Of a stretch of 64,000 nt of DNA, positions 44,965-54,416 are shown piece by piece (position 1 is the first letter of the stretch; every line of letters begins with the position of its first letter). The translations under genes were made by a program, and so were the position numbers. The DNA comes from JAJZVS01 sp963708095 (lineage in GTDB: Bacteria; Pseudomonadota; Alphaproteobacteria; Acetobacterales; Acetobacteraceae), in assembly GCA_963708095.1 (NCBI GenBank), contig OY970182.1, forward strand, positions 2,108,001-2,172,000, read 5' to 3'. Under the pieces are notes generated by a model. The model was not told the DNA's origin. It saw only the letters and a program-made list of their open reading frames with translations, and made no database searches.

Positions 44965-46584
44965 TTACTCGGGTCCGATCCGAGCGCCTTTCTCTGCGAC
45001 GGAGCGCTTCATCAGCAGCACAACGAACACAAGTGCGACCATGACAACGGCCAGCACCCAGAACACATCGAAGTAGGCGAGCGCCGATGCCTGTTGCTGG
45101 CGCAGGTTCGCGAGCGCCTGCAAGGCCAGTTGGTGCGCGGCGACCGGGTCGCCGGTTTGCCGCAGGAACGGTCCGGAAGCCTGATCAAGGAAGGAACGCG
45201 CAGCCGCGTTGAAGGGATCGAGCCATTCGCCAAGACGGAGGCTGTGGAACTGGTCACGGCGCTCCTGCATCGTCTGGGCCAGCGAGGTCCCTACGCTGCC
45301 GCCCTCGTTGCGCAGGAGGCTCAACAGGCCGATCGCCGCCCCGCGCAACGCGACCGGCGTATAGAGGTAAGCGGCCACGTTTGCCGGGGCGAAGCACATC
45401 GCAAGCCCGACGATGAGCACCACCCGCGGCCAGACGGCCTGCCCGGGACTGATGTCCAGGTTCATCTGCGACATCCAGTAATTCCCCGCGGCCATGGTCA
45501 AGAGACCCGCGGCAATCAGCCACCGCGCGTCGGTTCCACGACCGAGCGCGCGCCCCACGAATGGCATGGCAACGACGGCGAAGAAGCCGGCCGGCGACAT
45601 GACCAGCCCGGCGCTCAGTGCATCGTAGCCGAACAGCGACTGGAGCAAGGCGGGTAACGAGGTGCTGGAAGCATACAGCACCGCGAAGGCGCTAAAGATG
45701 ATGATGCAGCAGGTGGCGAAATTCCGCTCGCCCAACGGGCTGAAATTGACCACCGGGCTCGGATGGCGCAGTTCCCAGAAGATCAGCCCGGCCAGGCCCA
45801 CGGCGAACAGGATCGCCAGTGTCTGCACACGCCAGAACGGGTCGCTCAGCCAGTCCCATTCCTGGCCCTTGCTGAGCATCACCTCCCAACAGACGATGAC
45901 GATGACCAGCAGTGACAGGCCAACGCCGTCAAAACTGAACGGTCGCTTCCGCAACGCCATGCGCTGTGCCGTGAGGTAATCGGGATCGCGGAGTGTGATG
46001 GCACACGCACCCAGGGCCAGGAGGCCGACGGGGACGTTGATCCAGAACACCCACCGCCAGGAGTAGCTGTCGGTTATCCAGCCGCCGAGCGTCGGACCGA
46101 CGACGGGCGCGATCAGCGCGGCCAGGCCGAACAGCGTCATGGCCATGCCTTGCCGCTCGACCGGGAAGGCGTCCAGCAGCACGCCCTGGCTCGACGGTTG
46201 AAGACCGCCGCCGGCAAGACCTTGGAGCACGCGGAACAGGATCAGTTGCCCGAGCCCCGTGGCCATGCCGCACAACCCCGAGGCGACGGTGAACACGGCG
46301 ATCGAAAGCAGGAAATAGTTGCGGCGCCCAAGATGCGCGATCAGCCAGCCGGTAATGGGCAGGATGATCGCGTTGGCGGCAAGGTAGCTGGTGATGACCC
46401 ATTCGCCGTCATCGACCGTGGCCGACAGCCCGCCCGCGATATAGCGCAGCGCCACGACCGCGATCGTGGTGTCGAGCACCTCCATGAAGGTCGGCACGAC
46501 GACAACAGCGGCGACGACCCAGGGGTTTGTCGCCGCGCGGGATCGGGCATTCAGGGGTGTCGACGGCAGCACCGCGCTGGTCAT
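44965..46584 (-). CDS. DHA2-type MFS efflux transporter, EmrB-like
   Basis: 539 residues with about 14 hydrophobic helices. Motif A GWLIAHLGRRNYFLLS, motif C ALIAPVVGPTLGGWI and the helix-1 LDTTIAVVAL motif are clear. Proton-driven export of hydrophobic compounds through an EmrA-type adaptor. The ATG overlaps the stop of the upstream emrA-like gene, so the pair is translated together. Confidence 0.92.
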   Translation of the reverse strand: MTSAVLPSTPLNARSRAATNPWVVAAVVVVPTFMEVLDTTIAVVALRYIAGGLSATVDDGEWVITSYLAANAIILPITGWLIAHLGRRNYFLLSIAVFTVASGLCGMATGLGQLILFRVLQGLAGGGLQPSSQGVLLDAFPVERQGMAMTLFGLAALIAPVVGPTLGGWITDSYSWRWVFWINVPVGLLALGACAITLRDPDYLTAQRMALRKRPFSFDGVGLSLLVIVIVCWEVMLSKGQEWDWLSDPFWRVQTLAILFAVGLAGLIFWELRHPSPVVNFSPLGERNFATCCIIIFSAFAVLYASSTSLPALLQSLFGYDALSAGLVMSPAGFFAVVAMPFVGRALGRGTDARWLIAAGLLTMAAGNYWMSQMNLDISPGQAVWPRVVLIVGLAMCFAPANVAAYLYTPVALRGAAIGLLSLLRNEGGSVGTSLAQTMQERRDQFHSLRLGEWLDPFNAAARSFLDQASGPFLRQTGDPVAAHQLALQALANLRQQQASALAYFDVFWVLAVVMVALVFVVLLMKRSVAEKGARIGPE

Positions 46585-48134
46585 GGCCTGGTGCCCGACG
46601 CGCTGGCGGCCGGACCAGGGCCCGGAGACGGCGGCATATAGGTCTGGGGCACATAGGCCTGGAGAAACTTCCCGGCATCGGGTCCGGTTGGCGGCTTATA
46701 GATATAGACGTAGGGAGCGACCGAGGTGCCGATGAACAGAGGTGTCCGATCGGCGTTGTAGTCGACGAGATCGATCCGGACGGGCAACCGCTGGACCACC
46801 TTGACGAAATTGCCCGTGGCGTTCTCGGGCGGCAGCAATGCCAGGGTCGATCCGGTTCCCATGGTGAAGCCGGCGACCCGGCCCTTGAAGATGTGCTTGC
46901 CGCCGTACATGTCGACGCGCAGATCGACGGGCTGCCCGATGCGCAGGTAGCGCAACTGCGTTTCCTTGAAGTTGGCGTCAACCCAGATTTCGTTGAGCGA
47001 GCGGATCGCCATCAGGTCCTGACCGACCTGAACATAGTCGCCCGGATTGACGTTGCGGCGCGTGACGACGCCGTCGATGTCCGCGGTGATATCGCAGTAA
47101 CGAAGATTCAGCTCGGCCTGCGCGAGATCGCGTCTGGCGGCTTCGAGTTTCGCCTCGGCCTGCTTGACGGCTGGGGCATTGGCCGTGAACTGGGCGAACG
47201 TCGTGTCGATGTCACCCAGTTTTTCGAACTGGTCGAGCATCGCTTTCGGACCCTGGTCAAACGAATGCACGACGCCGAGCTGAGCGGCGCTCTGAATGAG
47301 CGCCGCCTGCGCCTCGAGGACGGACGAAAAGGTCTCGTCGAGATCGGGCGGCACCTGGCCGAGATCGCCGCCCCCGTCAGGTTGAGCCGGCAGCCCCAGC
47401 GAGACGCGGATCTGGGAGACATCGGCCAGGCTCTGGGCGAGTTCCGCGCCAGCCGTCGTCAGCGCCGCTTGCCGCCGGTCGTACTCCTCACGCGACACAT
47501 CGGCCCTGGCGACAAGCTGCCGCGCCCGATCGAATTCAACCTGCGCCAGCGCCAGTGCGGCCTTGCTCTTGTCGACAGCGGCGACCCGCGCGCGCAGGAT
47601 AGCGACCTGGCTGTCGACCGCCTGCACGGCCTGTTGCAGGTCCCAGCGCCGGCTCCTTGCTTGTGCTTCGATCGCGCGCGCCGCCGCGATGGCTGCTTGC
47701 AGGTCTGCTTTCGCGGTGTCGACCGCTGCCTGCTTCTCGGAGACCGCAACCCGGTACGGCTCCTTGTCCAACTCGGCGAGGAGATCTCCCTTGTGCACAC
47801 GGTTGTTGTCATCGACCAGAACGCGGGAAATCTGTCCTGCGACGCGAGGCGCAACAAACGTCACGTGCCCATTCACGAATGCGTCGTCCGTGGAGACGGT
47901 GTTGAGCATCTCCTCGACCCACGGGATGCCGAACACGAGGAGAACTGCCAGGACAGCAACACCGAGCACACCGGCCAGAAGCTTTCGCTTCCGCGTCGCC
48001 TTTCGGGCCTCCTGCGGCAGGGGGCGGGACTCCGGCGGCGTCTGCGCGGATGTCCCGTCGTGGGCAGCCGAAGCATCTTCATTCGCTGTCGGTTGCGCAT
48101 TGATCGAACCTGGCTTGTCGCTTTGCTCAATCAT
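46581..48134 (-). CDS. HlyD/EmrA-type membrane fusion protein
   Basis: 517 residues. A charged cytoplasmic N-terminus of about 45 residues, one membrane helix (LLAGVLGVAVLAVLLVFGI), then the split biotinyl-lipoyl domain (APRVAGQISRVLVDDNN and ADIDGVVTRRNVNPGDYV), a long alpha-helical hairpin and a beta-barrel. Periplasmic adaptor for the EmrB-like pump. The frame stays open upstream into a DNA-glycosylase relic, so the start is taken at MIEQSDKPG; a GTG three codons earlier is possible. Confidence 0.9.
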   Translation of the reverse strand: MIEQSDKPGSINAQPTANEDASAAHDGTSAQTPPESRPLPQEARKATRKRKLLAGVLGVAVLAVLLVFGIPWVEEMLNTVSTDDAFVNGHVTFVAPRVAGQISRVLVDDNNRVHKGDLLAELDKEPYRVAVSEKQAAVDTAKADLQAAIAAARAIEAQARSRRWDLQQAVQAVDSQVAILRARVAAVDKSKAALALAQVEFDRARQLVARADVSREEYDRRQAALTTAGAELAQSLADVSQIRVSLGLPAQPDGGGDLGQVPPDLDETFSSVLEAQAALIQSAAQLGVVHSFDQGPKAMLDQFEKLGDIDTTFAQFTANAPAVKQAEAKLEAARRDLAQAELNLRYCDITADIDGVVTRRNVNPGDYVQVGQDLMAIRSLNEIWVDANFKETQLRYLRIGQPVDLRVDMYGGKHIFKGRVAGFTMGTGSTLALLPPENATGNFVKVVQRLPVRIDLVDYNADRTPLFIGTSVAPYVYIYKPPTGPDAGKFLQAYVPQTYMPPSPGPGPAASASGTRP

Positions 48135-48367
48135 GTCAACCACCCGTCGCAGGGGGACGAAACGTTCGAGGAAAAGCGCCCGATTGCGTGGGGTGATGCC
48201 ACGATAAACATGACCCGCAGGGTCGCCGATGCCATATGGCTCGTCTCGACGATGCGGCCGGCCGCCACGCCTTCGACCAATACCCGCACGAGCATTTTGC
48301 CGATGAGAAAACGGGCGAGCTGGACTGTATAGACGGGGATCTCCGCCCGATCCAGCACGCGCGAGCG
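48135..48367 (-). pseudogene. 3-methyladenine DNA glycosylase (Mpg-type) relic
   Basis: One frame reads VQLARFLIGKMLVRVLVEG then GRIVET, the start of the Mpg/AAG fold. A one-base deletion near 48243 shifts to EPYGIGDPAGHVYRGITPRNRALFLER, the continuation of that fold including DPA(S/G)H. Similarity stops after LER, and the rest of the enzyme (about 120 residues) is gone, replaced by emrA. The relic's second frame runs directly into emrA. Confidence 0.7.
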
Positions 48368-48386
48368 CGCTGTCGGCGCATCGGTT

Positions 48387-48767
48387 TCATCCCATTCGTT
48401 CAACCAAATGGGCGCGCGAAGGTCCGGGCTCGAAGGGGTCACCAAAGTATTGGGTTTCGCGGGCCACCCTGCCATCCAGGAACTCCATGACGCTCAGCGA
48501 GTACGACGGCTGGCCATCATACGTGAGGATGAATTCCGTGACCCAGAGATCACCACTGCCGACGATGCGGCGCACCCTGAAGCGCTTCGCGTTCGGCTGC
48601 GCGACGCGTGAGGCCTGGATGTTGTGCCGGCCTCGGATGCGCTCGCCCGATTGCGGGTATTCGAGCACTGCATCCTCTCGGTATATGTCGTGCTCAACCT
48701 CGAAGTCATTTGCGTCCGCTGCGGTCCAGTGGCGATTGAGTGCCTCTCGAAGCTCATTCTCATCCAT
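48387..48767 (-). CDS. SnoaL/NTF2-like family protein
   Basis: 126 residues. The cone-shaped NTF2 fold is suggested by an N-terminal helix (ELREALNRHWTAADANDFE), EDAVLEYPQSGERIRGRHNI, TEFILTYDGQPSYSLSVMEFLDGRVARETQYFGDPF. Family members include cyclases, isomerases and non-catalytic proteins; no specific substrate can be given. Same strand as its neighbours. Confidence 0.75.
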   Translation of the reverse strand: MDENELREALNRHWTAADANDFEVEHDIYREDAVLEYPQSGERIRGRHNIQASRVAQPNAKRFRVRRIVGSGDLWVTEFILTYDGQPSYSLSVMEFLDGRVARETQYFGDPFEPGPSRAHLVERMG

Positions 48768-48858
48768 GTTGCCGCTCCCGTTCCTGGTTATCAAAGCCCG
48801 GCCGCTCAGTGCCATGGCGCGTTGGCCGTTCACGCGCGTTCGGACACGAGCTGGCGAT

Positions 48859-50244
48859 CTATCCCGCTACCGAGCCCGCCAGCGGAACAAGGTCGTCCAG
48901 CATCATGGGTATGAATTCTGCGACTGTAGGGTGAATGTGCATCGCACGCTTGAGCACCGTATAATGTGCCTTCGCATACATTGCGTCGAGCACGCAGTGG
49001 ATCGCCTCATCGCCGCTGGTGCCCAGGAACGATGCGCCTAGGATTGCCTTGGTCTCGGCATCGACCAGTATCTTCATAAAGCCCTCCGTCTCACCTTTTT
49101 CAAAGGCGCGGGACACATCCTCCATGGCGAGTTTGCCGATCAGTGCAGGGCGATCGTTCTTGCGAACATCCGCCTCGGTCATGCCGACACGCCCCAACGG
49201 TGGATCAATGTAGAGCGCATAGGCGGGAATGCGGTCACTCACCCGTCTGCTCTCGCCATCGAACAGATTGGCGACGACGATCTCGTAATCATTCCACGAT
49301 GTGTGGGTGAACGCGCCTTTGCCATTGCAGTCGCCCAGCGCCCAGATGCCAGGGACCGAAGTACGCAGCTCATCGTCCACGACGATATAGCCGCGTTGGT
49401 CTCGCTTTACCCCCGCGCGGTCGAGACCGAGATCATCCGTGTTGGGACGGCGCCCCGTTGCAATCAGCAAGTGCGAGCCTCGGAGCTCTGAAGTACCGTC
49501 GCAATCGACTGTCAAGACAATGTCGCCACCTTGTTTGTTGATGCGCAGGCATTTCGCGCTGGGGAGAACAGTGATACCTTCCCGCGCCAGGATATCGGCG
49601 ATTGCCGCCGATACGTCTTCATCCTCGCGCAAAACCAGGCGCGGCCCGAGCTCGACAATGCTGACCTCGCTGCCAAACCGCCGATACATCTGACCGAATT
49701 CCAGACCAATGTAGCTGCCGCCCAGCACCAGAAGGTGGCGCGGCAGGAAGTCAATGTCCATCATCGATCCGTTGGTAAGGTAATCGACCTGATCAAGGCC
49801 AGGGATGTCAGGCGTCGCCGCACGAGCACCGACATTGATAAAAATCCGGTCGGACGTCAGGACCTCGTTGCCAGCCTGCACCTCGCGCGGCGACACGAAT
49901 CGCGCATGCGCTTCATAGACCCGGCAGTTCTCGAGATTTTTCAGAGACCGCTCGACCCCGCGATTGGAAAGCCCGACGACGTGATCCTTGCGCGCCTTGA
50001 CGCGCTTCATATCGACTTTAACGTCGCCGGCGCTGAAGCCATAGTCAGCACCGCGGCGGGCCACGTGCGCGGCATACGCACTGGCGATCAGGGTTTTCGT
50101 CGGTGTGCAGCCCGTGTTGACGCAAGTGCCGCCGAAGCGACCGCGCTCGACGACGGCGACTTGCATGCCTAACCCCGCTATGCGTCGCGCTAGCGCTGGA
50201 CCCGCTTGTCCGGTTCCAATGATGATCGCGTCGTAGGCCGCCAT
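48859..50244 (-). CDS. FAD-dependent pyridine nucleotide-disulphide oxidoreductase
   Basis: 461 residues. FAD-binding GTGQAGPALARRI, redox disulphide CVNTGC, NAD(P)-binding LGGSYIGLEFG, second FAD motif GIWALGDCNGKGAFTHT and the C-terminal catalytic MHIHPTVAEF. Resembles mercuric-reductase-like proteins but lacks the N-terminal metal-binding domain and the C-terminal vicinal cysteines, so mercury is not implied. An AGGAGGACACG site precedes the chosen ATG. Confidence 0.9.
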   Translation of the reverse strand: MAAYDAIIIGTGQAGPALARRIAGLGMQVAVVERGRFGGTCVNTGCTPTKTLIASAYAAHVARRGADYGFSAGDVKVDMKRVKARKDHVVGLSNRGVERSLKNLENCRVYEAHARFVSPREVQAGNEVLTSDRIFINVGARAATPDIPGLDQVDYLTNGSMMDIDFLPRHLLVLGGSYIGLEFGQMYRRFGSEVSIVELGPRLVLREDEDVSAAIADILAREGITVLPSAKCLRINKQGGDIVLTVDCDGTSELRGSHLLIATGRRPNTDDLGLDRAGVKRDQRGYIVVDDELRTSVPGIWALGDCNGKGAFTHTSWNDYEIVVANLFDGESRRVSDRIPAYALYIDPPLGRVGMTEADVRKNDRPALIGKLAMEDVSRAFEKGETEGFMKILVDAETKAILGASFLGTSGDEAIHCVLDAMYAKAHYTVLKRAMHIHPTVAEFIPMMLDDLVPLAGSVAG

Positions 50245-50371
50245 CGTGTCCTCCTGCTTAGCAGTATAGCCTGATATGCCCGCTGGCTCGGTGATTTCGC
50301 AGAATTCCGACTGCACGCTGAGCCGACCGATCCGGCGATCATTAAATCGCTGAATGAAGCCTGGCCCAGCC

Positions 50372-50617
50372 TCAGGCATCGAGCGAGAGCGGTTCGGACG
50401 GCACGGCAATGCAGGGGAGTATCTCATCACCCTGAAGCGGAGCGTTCGGCTGGTGCAGGTAACGAACACTGCCGAAGAGGAGGCGCGTCACGCACGTGCC
50501 GCAGCTTCCTGCCCTGCAGCCAAAGTCGATCGCTACCAAATGCTCCTCTGCAAGTTCGAGCAATGGAGATGCGCATTGGCTCCACAGGGCGGTCACGCCC
50601 GATCGGGCAAATGTCAC
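50372..50617 (-). CDS. 2Fe-2S ferredoxin domain, split from the upstream reductase
   Basis: 81 residues. The plant-type ferredoxin cluster motif CRAGSCGTC plus a distal ILPC is intact. It is in the same frame as the MOSC-flavin reductase gene, only six codons after that gene's TAG stop. In related proteins this domain is the C-terminal part of one ~580-residue chain. Either the amber codon is a nonsense mutation or this is now a separate GTG-started polypeptide. Confidence 0.7.
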   Translation of the reverse strand: MTFARSGVTALWSQCASPLLELAEEHLVAIDFGCRAGSCGTCVTRLLFGSVRYLHQPNAPLQGDEILPCIAVPSEPLSLDA

Positions 50618-50635
50618 CTCGATGCCGCAGTTGGG

Positions 50636-52108
50636 CTAAGTCGTCGGACCGCGAACCGATCGCTTGATCGTTGCGGGGCCGAAGGCTTCAGTGCGCACGC
50701 GGTCAGCCGGAACACCCCAGGCCTCTAGATCTCGGGTGACGGAGTCCATCATCGACGGCGGCCCGCATACGTAGAAGTCGTAAGCATTTGTCGGTATTAA
50801 CCGCTGGATGGCACCCAGATCGATGTATCCGATATGGGTGCTCGGATCGTCTATCTCGCAGCTCGGCTGCGAATAGAAAACGTGCAGGCGGAGGTTCGGA
50901 TGGGTCCGGGTAACTGCCTCCAAGTATGTCCGCATAATGTGCTCTCGATCATTGCGAACCCCGTACAGGAGCCACGTCTCTCGCGGTGAGGCAGCCGCCA
51001 CGATGCTGTTGACCATGCTAACCAACGGCGTGAGGCCTATACCGCCGCCGATCAAGACCACGGGGCGGTCGTGCTGCGTGACGTCGATCGTGAACGTGCC
51101 GGTCGGTGCTTTTGCCTCGATGCAATCGCCGACGGCAAGCCGGTCGTGGAAATAGGTCGACGCGAGACCGGATGCAGATTGCGAATTCTCCGAACGCGAG
51201 GCGATCCGCTTGATCGTGAGGCGGTAATGGTCGTCCCTGGCCACATCGGACAATGAATAGGAGCGGACGACGGGGCGCTCCATACCCGGAATGGGGGCCC
51301 GAACAGTCAGATACTGGCCGGGAAGATAGGGTGGCAGAGACTGTCCATCCTTCGGCATCAAATGGAATGAGGCAACATCGTCGCTCTCTCGCACCTTCTC
51401 TCGCAGGGTGAAGGGCCGGAATCCCGCCCATGCCGGGGTCTGGGCGAGGCGGGGTCGACCGCGCGCAGACACTTGCCTGATCTGTTCCTCGAAGTAGTCT
51501 CGCCAGTCGGTGGGTAGCGCAGCAACCCCCACGATGCGCCGCAGGCCCTCCAGATCATCCTTGTCGCGAGCATAGAGTCGCGTGACCTCCGAGATCGGAA
51601 CAAAGTCCTCGGCCCAATCGACCACGACGATCGGGTCGTCCGCCGCAACCTCACCCTCGGTGGCCACCTTGAAATAGACGCCTTGACGGTCGCTCGCGAG
51701 AAGTCGCTTGACCATATCGTCGCGACCAAATCTCAGCCTCAGCTTGAAGCAGGGTAATCGTGGCTGGGTCACGACGAGCTCGGCCAAGCCGATGCGAAAA
51801 CGGGCACCAATCTTCAGGGTGTCCTCTTGCAGCCCTTCGGCGGTCAGGTTCTCGCCGAACATGCCCCATGGTAGAGTCATGTCCGGAAGCTCGCGATGCC
51901 AATAGGCGTAGTGTTCCGCTGGATAAGCGTAAGCCGCCTTGTCCGGCCCGCCATGTGCCGATAGGTCAGCCTGGCGATCGCCGTCGAAATTAAGGGTCCG
52001 CAAGTGGATCCGACCGGACACCGGGGTTTTGAAGATGCCGGTCGAAACCGCCTTGCCCTTCCACTGCACCGTTCGGGGCAGTCCCACATTGACGGAGATG
52101 ACCTTCAT
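50636..52108 (-). CDS. MOSC and FNR-type oxidoreductase, ended by amber codon
   Basis: 490 residues. The MOSC domain (residues 1-190; MKVISVNVGLPRTVQWKG, NLTAEGL and QPRLPCFKL with the Cys that faces the cofactor) is followed by a flavin reductase: RSYSLSD for FAD, GGGIGLTPLVSMV and VCGPPSMMDSV for NAD(P)H. The C-terminal 2Fe-2S domain normally fused here sits beyond a TAG codon. Without it, electron delivery to the MOSC site would depend on reinitiation or read-through. Confidence 0.85.
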   Translation of the reverse strand: MKVISVNVGLPRTVQWKGKAVSTGIFKTPVSGRIHLRTLNFDGDRQADLSAHGGPDKAAYAYPAEHYAYWHRELPDMTLPWGMFGENLTAEGLQEDTLKIGARFRIGLAELVVTQPRLPCFKLRLRFGRDDMVKRLLASDRQGVYFKVATEGEVAADDPIVVVDWAEDFVPISEVTRLYARDKDDLEGLRRIVGVAALPTDWRDYFEEQIRQVSARGRPRLAQTPAWAGFRPFTLREKVRESDDVASFHLMPKDGQSLPPYLPGQYLTVRAPIPGMERPVVRSYSLSDVARDDHYRLTIKRIASRSENSQSASGLASTYFHDRLAVGDCIEAKAPTGTFTIDVTQHDRPVVLIGGGIGLTPLVSMVNSIVAAASPRETWLLYGVRNDREHIMRTYLEAVTRTHPNLRLHVFYSQPSCEIDDPSTHIGYIDLGAIQRLIPTNAYDFYVCGPPSMMDSVTRDLEAWGVPADRVRTEAFGPATIKRSVRGPTT

Positions 52109-52185
52109 CGGCGGCGACCTCCCTCACTTAGAATTCTCAGTTGATGGCATCGACACAGACGTGAGCAGCGCGAGATGAGTTCAGT

Positions 52186-53127
52186 TCAACTGACTCGGGG
52201 AATAAAGCCAGGCACGCCGGTCCCCACCACCGCGTTGAACCGGACGTTCGTCGTGATGCCCTCTCGGATCTCCTGCATGGCGTCTTCAGGCAGGGCCGAT
52301 ATCTCAAAATTCTCTTGGATGTAGCGAGGTGTGGTCGAGGTCGTCAGGAAAGCGGTACCGCGCTGTACGGCCCAGGCCAGCGCAACTTGAGCAGGCGTCT
52401 TGTGGACGCGCCGCGCGATGGTTGTAATTACAGGGTCATCCAGCACTTTCGGACTCAAGCCGTGTCCCAACGCTGCAAACGCCAGCAGTACAATCCCGTG
52501 CTCTCGACAAAAATCGAGCAGGTCCCATTCAGGAAGGTACGGATGGGATTCGACTTGCACTACGGCAGGCTTGATCCGCGCGGCCGCGACGATCTCTCGT
52601 AGTTTTTCTAAGGTAACATCTGATATGCCGATTGACTTGCAATGACCGGCGTCAACGAGACGCTCGAGCACCCGCCACGTATCAACTAACGTCACTCCGG
52701 AATCATAGATTACCCGACCGCGCTCGTCTCTCGGATCCTGCTCGTCGCCGGGTCGAAAAGCAAAAGGGGTATGAATGAGATAGCAATCGGCATAGTCGAG
52801 TTGCAGTCGCCGGAGACTCGCGTCAAAGGCGGGATTGACCCGCTCAGGACGATGATTGGTGTTCCATAGTTTCGTGGTAACGAAGACGTCCTCCCGTCGG
52901 ATCGTCCCCGCCTTGAACGCTGCCTGTAGCGCATCACCAACCGCTTCTTCATTTCGGTATCGTTCCGCGCAATCGAGATGTCGAAATCCCACTTCCAATG
53001 CGGTCCTGGTGGCTTGGTCTGTCGCGACAGGATCGGGGATCAGCGTGCCGAACCCGACGGCAGGGATCGCGCCAGATCCGTGCGCAAGAGGGATCCTCGT
53101 ATAGCGAAGCGCGTCGGGGGTGGCCAT
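52186..53127 (-). CDS. Aldo/keto reductase
   Basis: 313 residues, (beta/alpha)8 fold. Catalytic tetrad: HLDCAERYRNE (Asp, Tyr), VTTKLWNT (Lys) and YLIHTPF (His). IPLAHGSGAIPAVGFGT is the usual first strand. NADPH-dependent reduction of carbonyls; substrate unknown. AGGAG seven bases before the second ATG favours that start over one two codons upstream. First gene of the minus-strand accessory run. Confidence 0.92.
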   Translation of the reverse strand: MATPDALRYTRIPLAHGSGAIPAVGFGTLIPDPVATDQATRTALEVGFRHLDCAERYRNEEAVGDALQAAFKAGTIRREDVFVTTKLWNTNHRPERVNPAFDASLRRLQLDYADCYLIHTPFAFRPGDEQDPRDERGRVIYDSGVTLVDTWRVLERLVDAGHCKSIGISDVTLEKLREIVAAARIKPAVVQVESHPYLPEWDLLDFCREHGIVLLAFAALGHGLSPKVLDDPVITTIARRVHKTPAQVALAWAVQRGTAFLTTSTTPRYIQENFEISALPEDAMQEIREGITTNVRFNAVVGTGVPGFIPRVS

Positions 53128-53339
53128 AGTCATACTCCTTCGTTCGAGCCTGGTCGGTGCATAATCGGCGAACGAGTTCGATGTTGCGTCTGCATTTCAA
53201 TGCATCCATTCGATTGACCGGGCGCGGGGACGGTCGACAGCGACATCGGCTCGTTCAGTGTCGTCAGAACCAGCTTCAACGGGGATTCCCCAGATAGCCG
53301 TCGATCCCATACCTTTGTCGCTGACCATAGTCATCTCCC

Positions 53340-54416
53340 AAGCCTCTTGACAATGGTCTCGTATGTTACGGACCGTCGACGCCTCTGCTGCAGTGCAGCG
53401 ATGGCCAAAATGGAGCGCTTTCCGATCCACAGCGCCAGATTTGGGCGCACGTCCCCATAGGGTAGTCGGGCCGGCCAGCCGAGCCGGCGATCCTCAACAT
53501 CGGGCCGGCGGCGATGGGCGCAGCGCAGCGATGGCATCCAGGACTGCGGGAACAGCGCGCGGGTCACCATCACCTCGGCCATTTGGAACGCGATCGACCG
53601 GCCGTGCCGGACGATCCTGGCACCGATCTTCACCAGCCCGTCGCGCAGCGTCGTCATTGACCACTGCTTGACCTCATCGGGTAGCGCGAGGGTGCGCAGG
53701 AAGTTGGCCAGATTGTGGGCCAGGGCGTCAAGTTGCAGCCGAACGGCATTGGCGGCGAAGCGATGGCAGGACAGCCGCGTCCAGGTCACTGCGTTCTTGC
53801 CCTCCTTGATGGGCTGTTCCGCCGTGCCGCGATGGTTGTAGAACGCTACCACCCGCTCGGCCGGCCGCGTCAAGTTGGTCACGATGAACCCGACGCGCGG
53901 ATACAGTTCGCCAGGATACCACTCGACCTTGGCCACCACACGGCGGGCTCGGCTCCACGATCCGGCCCGGTAGCTGAAACTGGCGTGGTAGCGCCGCACC
54001 TCGTGCGGCGGACGCCCACCGGGCGCTTCAGCAGCCGGCCGATGCTCTCCTGTAGCACCGCGTTCGCCGGCAGGCGGATCGTGTATTTGTAGCCCTCGGC
54101 TTCGAGGAACTCGTAGATATCCGGGTTCGCGTATCCGGCGTCACCCCGGAAGAAGCGGCGCTTCGATGGTGCCGATAGCGTGCCACCACCGGCTCCAGCA
54201 CCTGGCGCCCGCCATCGGCGCTGTGGACGTTGCCCGGCCGCAGGGCGCACCGCTCCAGGCCGCCGAACTGGTTGAACACGAACAGCGGATGGTAGCACAT
54301 GCAGGCGAAATGCCCGTTGTAGGCGGTGCCTTCCTGCGCGCCGTGGGTCCCGCTCACGCTGCTGTCCATGTCGAGCACGATGGTGGTCTGTGGCCTGTGA
54401 AATCGCGCGCAATTGT
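53340..54416 (-). pseudogene. IS1380-family transposase, 5' truncated and frameshifted
   Basis: Three frames in succession spell an IS1380 transposase: VLDMDSSVSGTHGAQEGTAYNGH and VFNQFGGLERCALRPGN; then RRFFRGDAGYANPDIYEFLEAEGYK; then MRRYHASFSYRAGSWSRARRVV and FYNHRGTAEQPIKEGKNA. Frame changes are near 54170 and 54010. The 5' part is cut off at the ISL3 left end. Dead. Confidence 0.85.

Noticed and set aside
48859..50244. Mercuric reductase
   Set aside because: The CVNTGC disulphide and fold fit, but the heavy-metal domain and C-terminal vicinal cysteines are missing and no mer genes are nearby.
53197..53328. A 43-codon minus-strand frame before the aldo/keto reductase
   Set aside because: A GGGAG precedes its ATG, but length, composition and lack of similarity do not support a gene.
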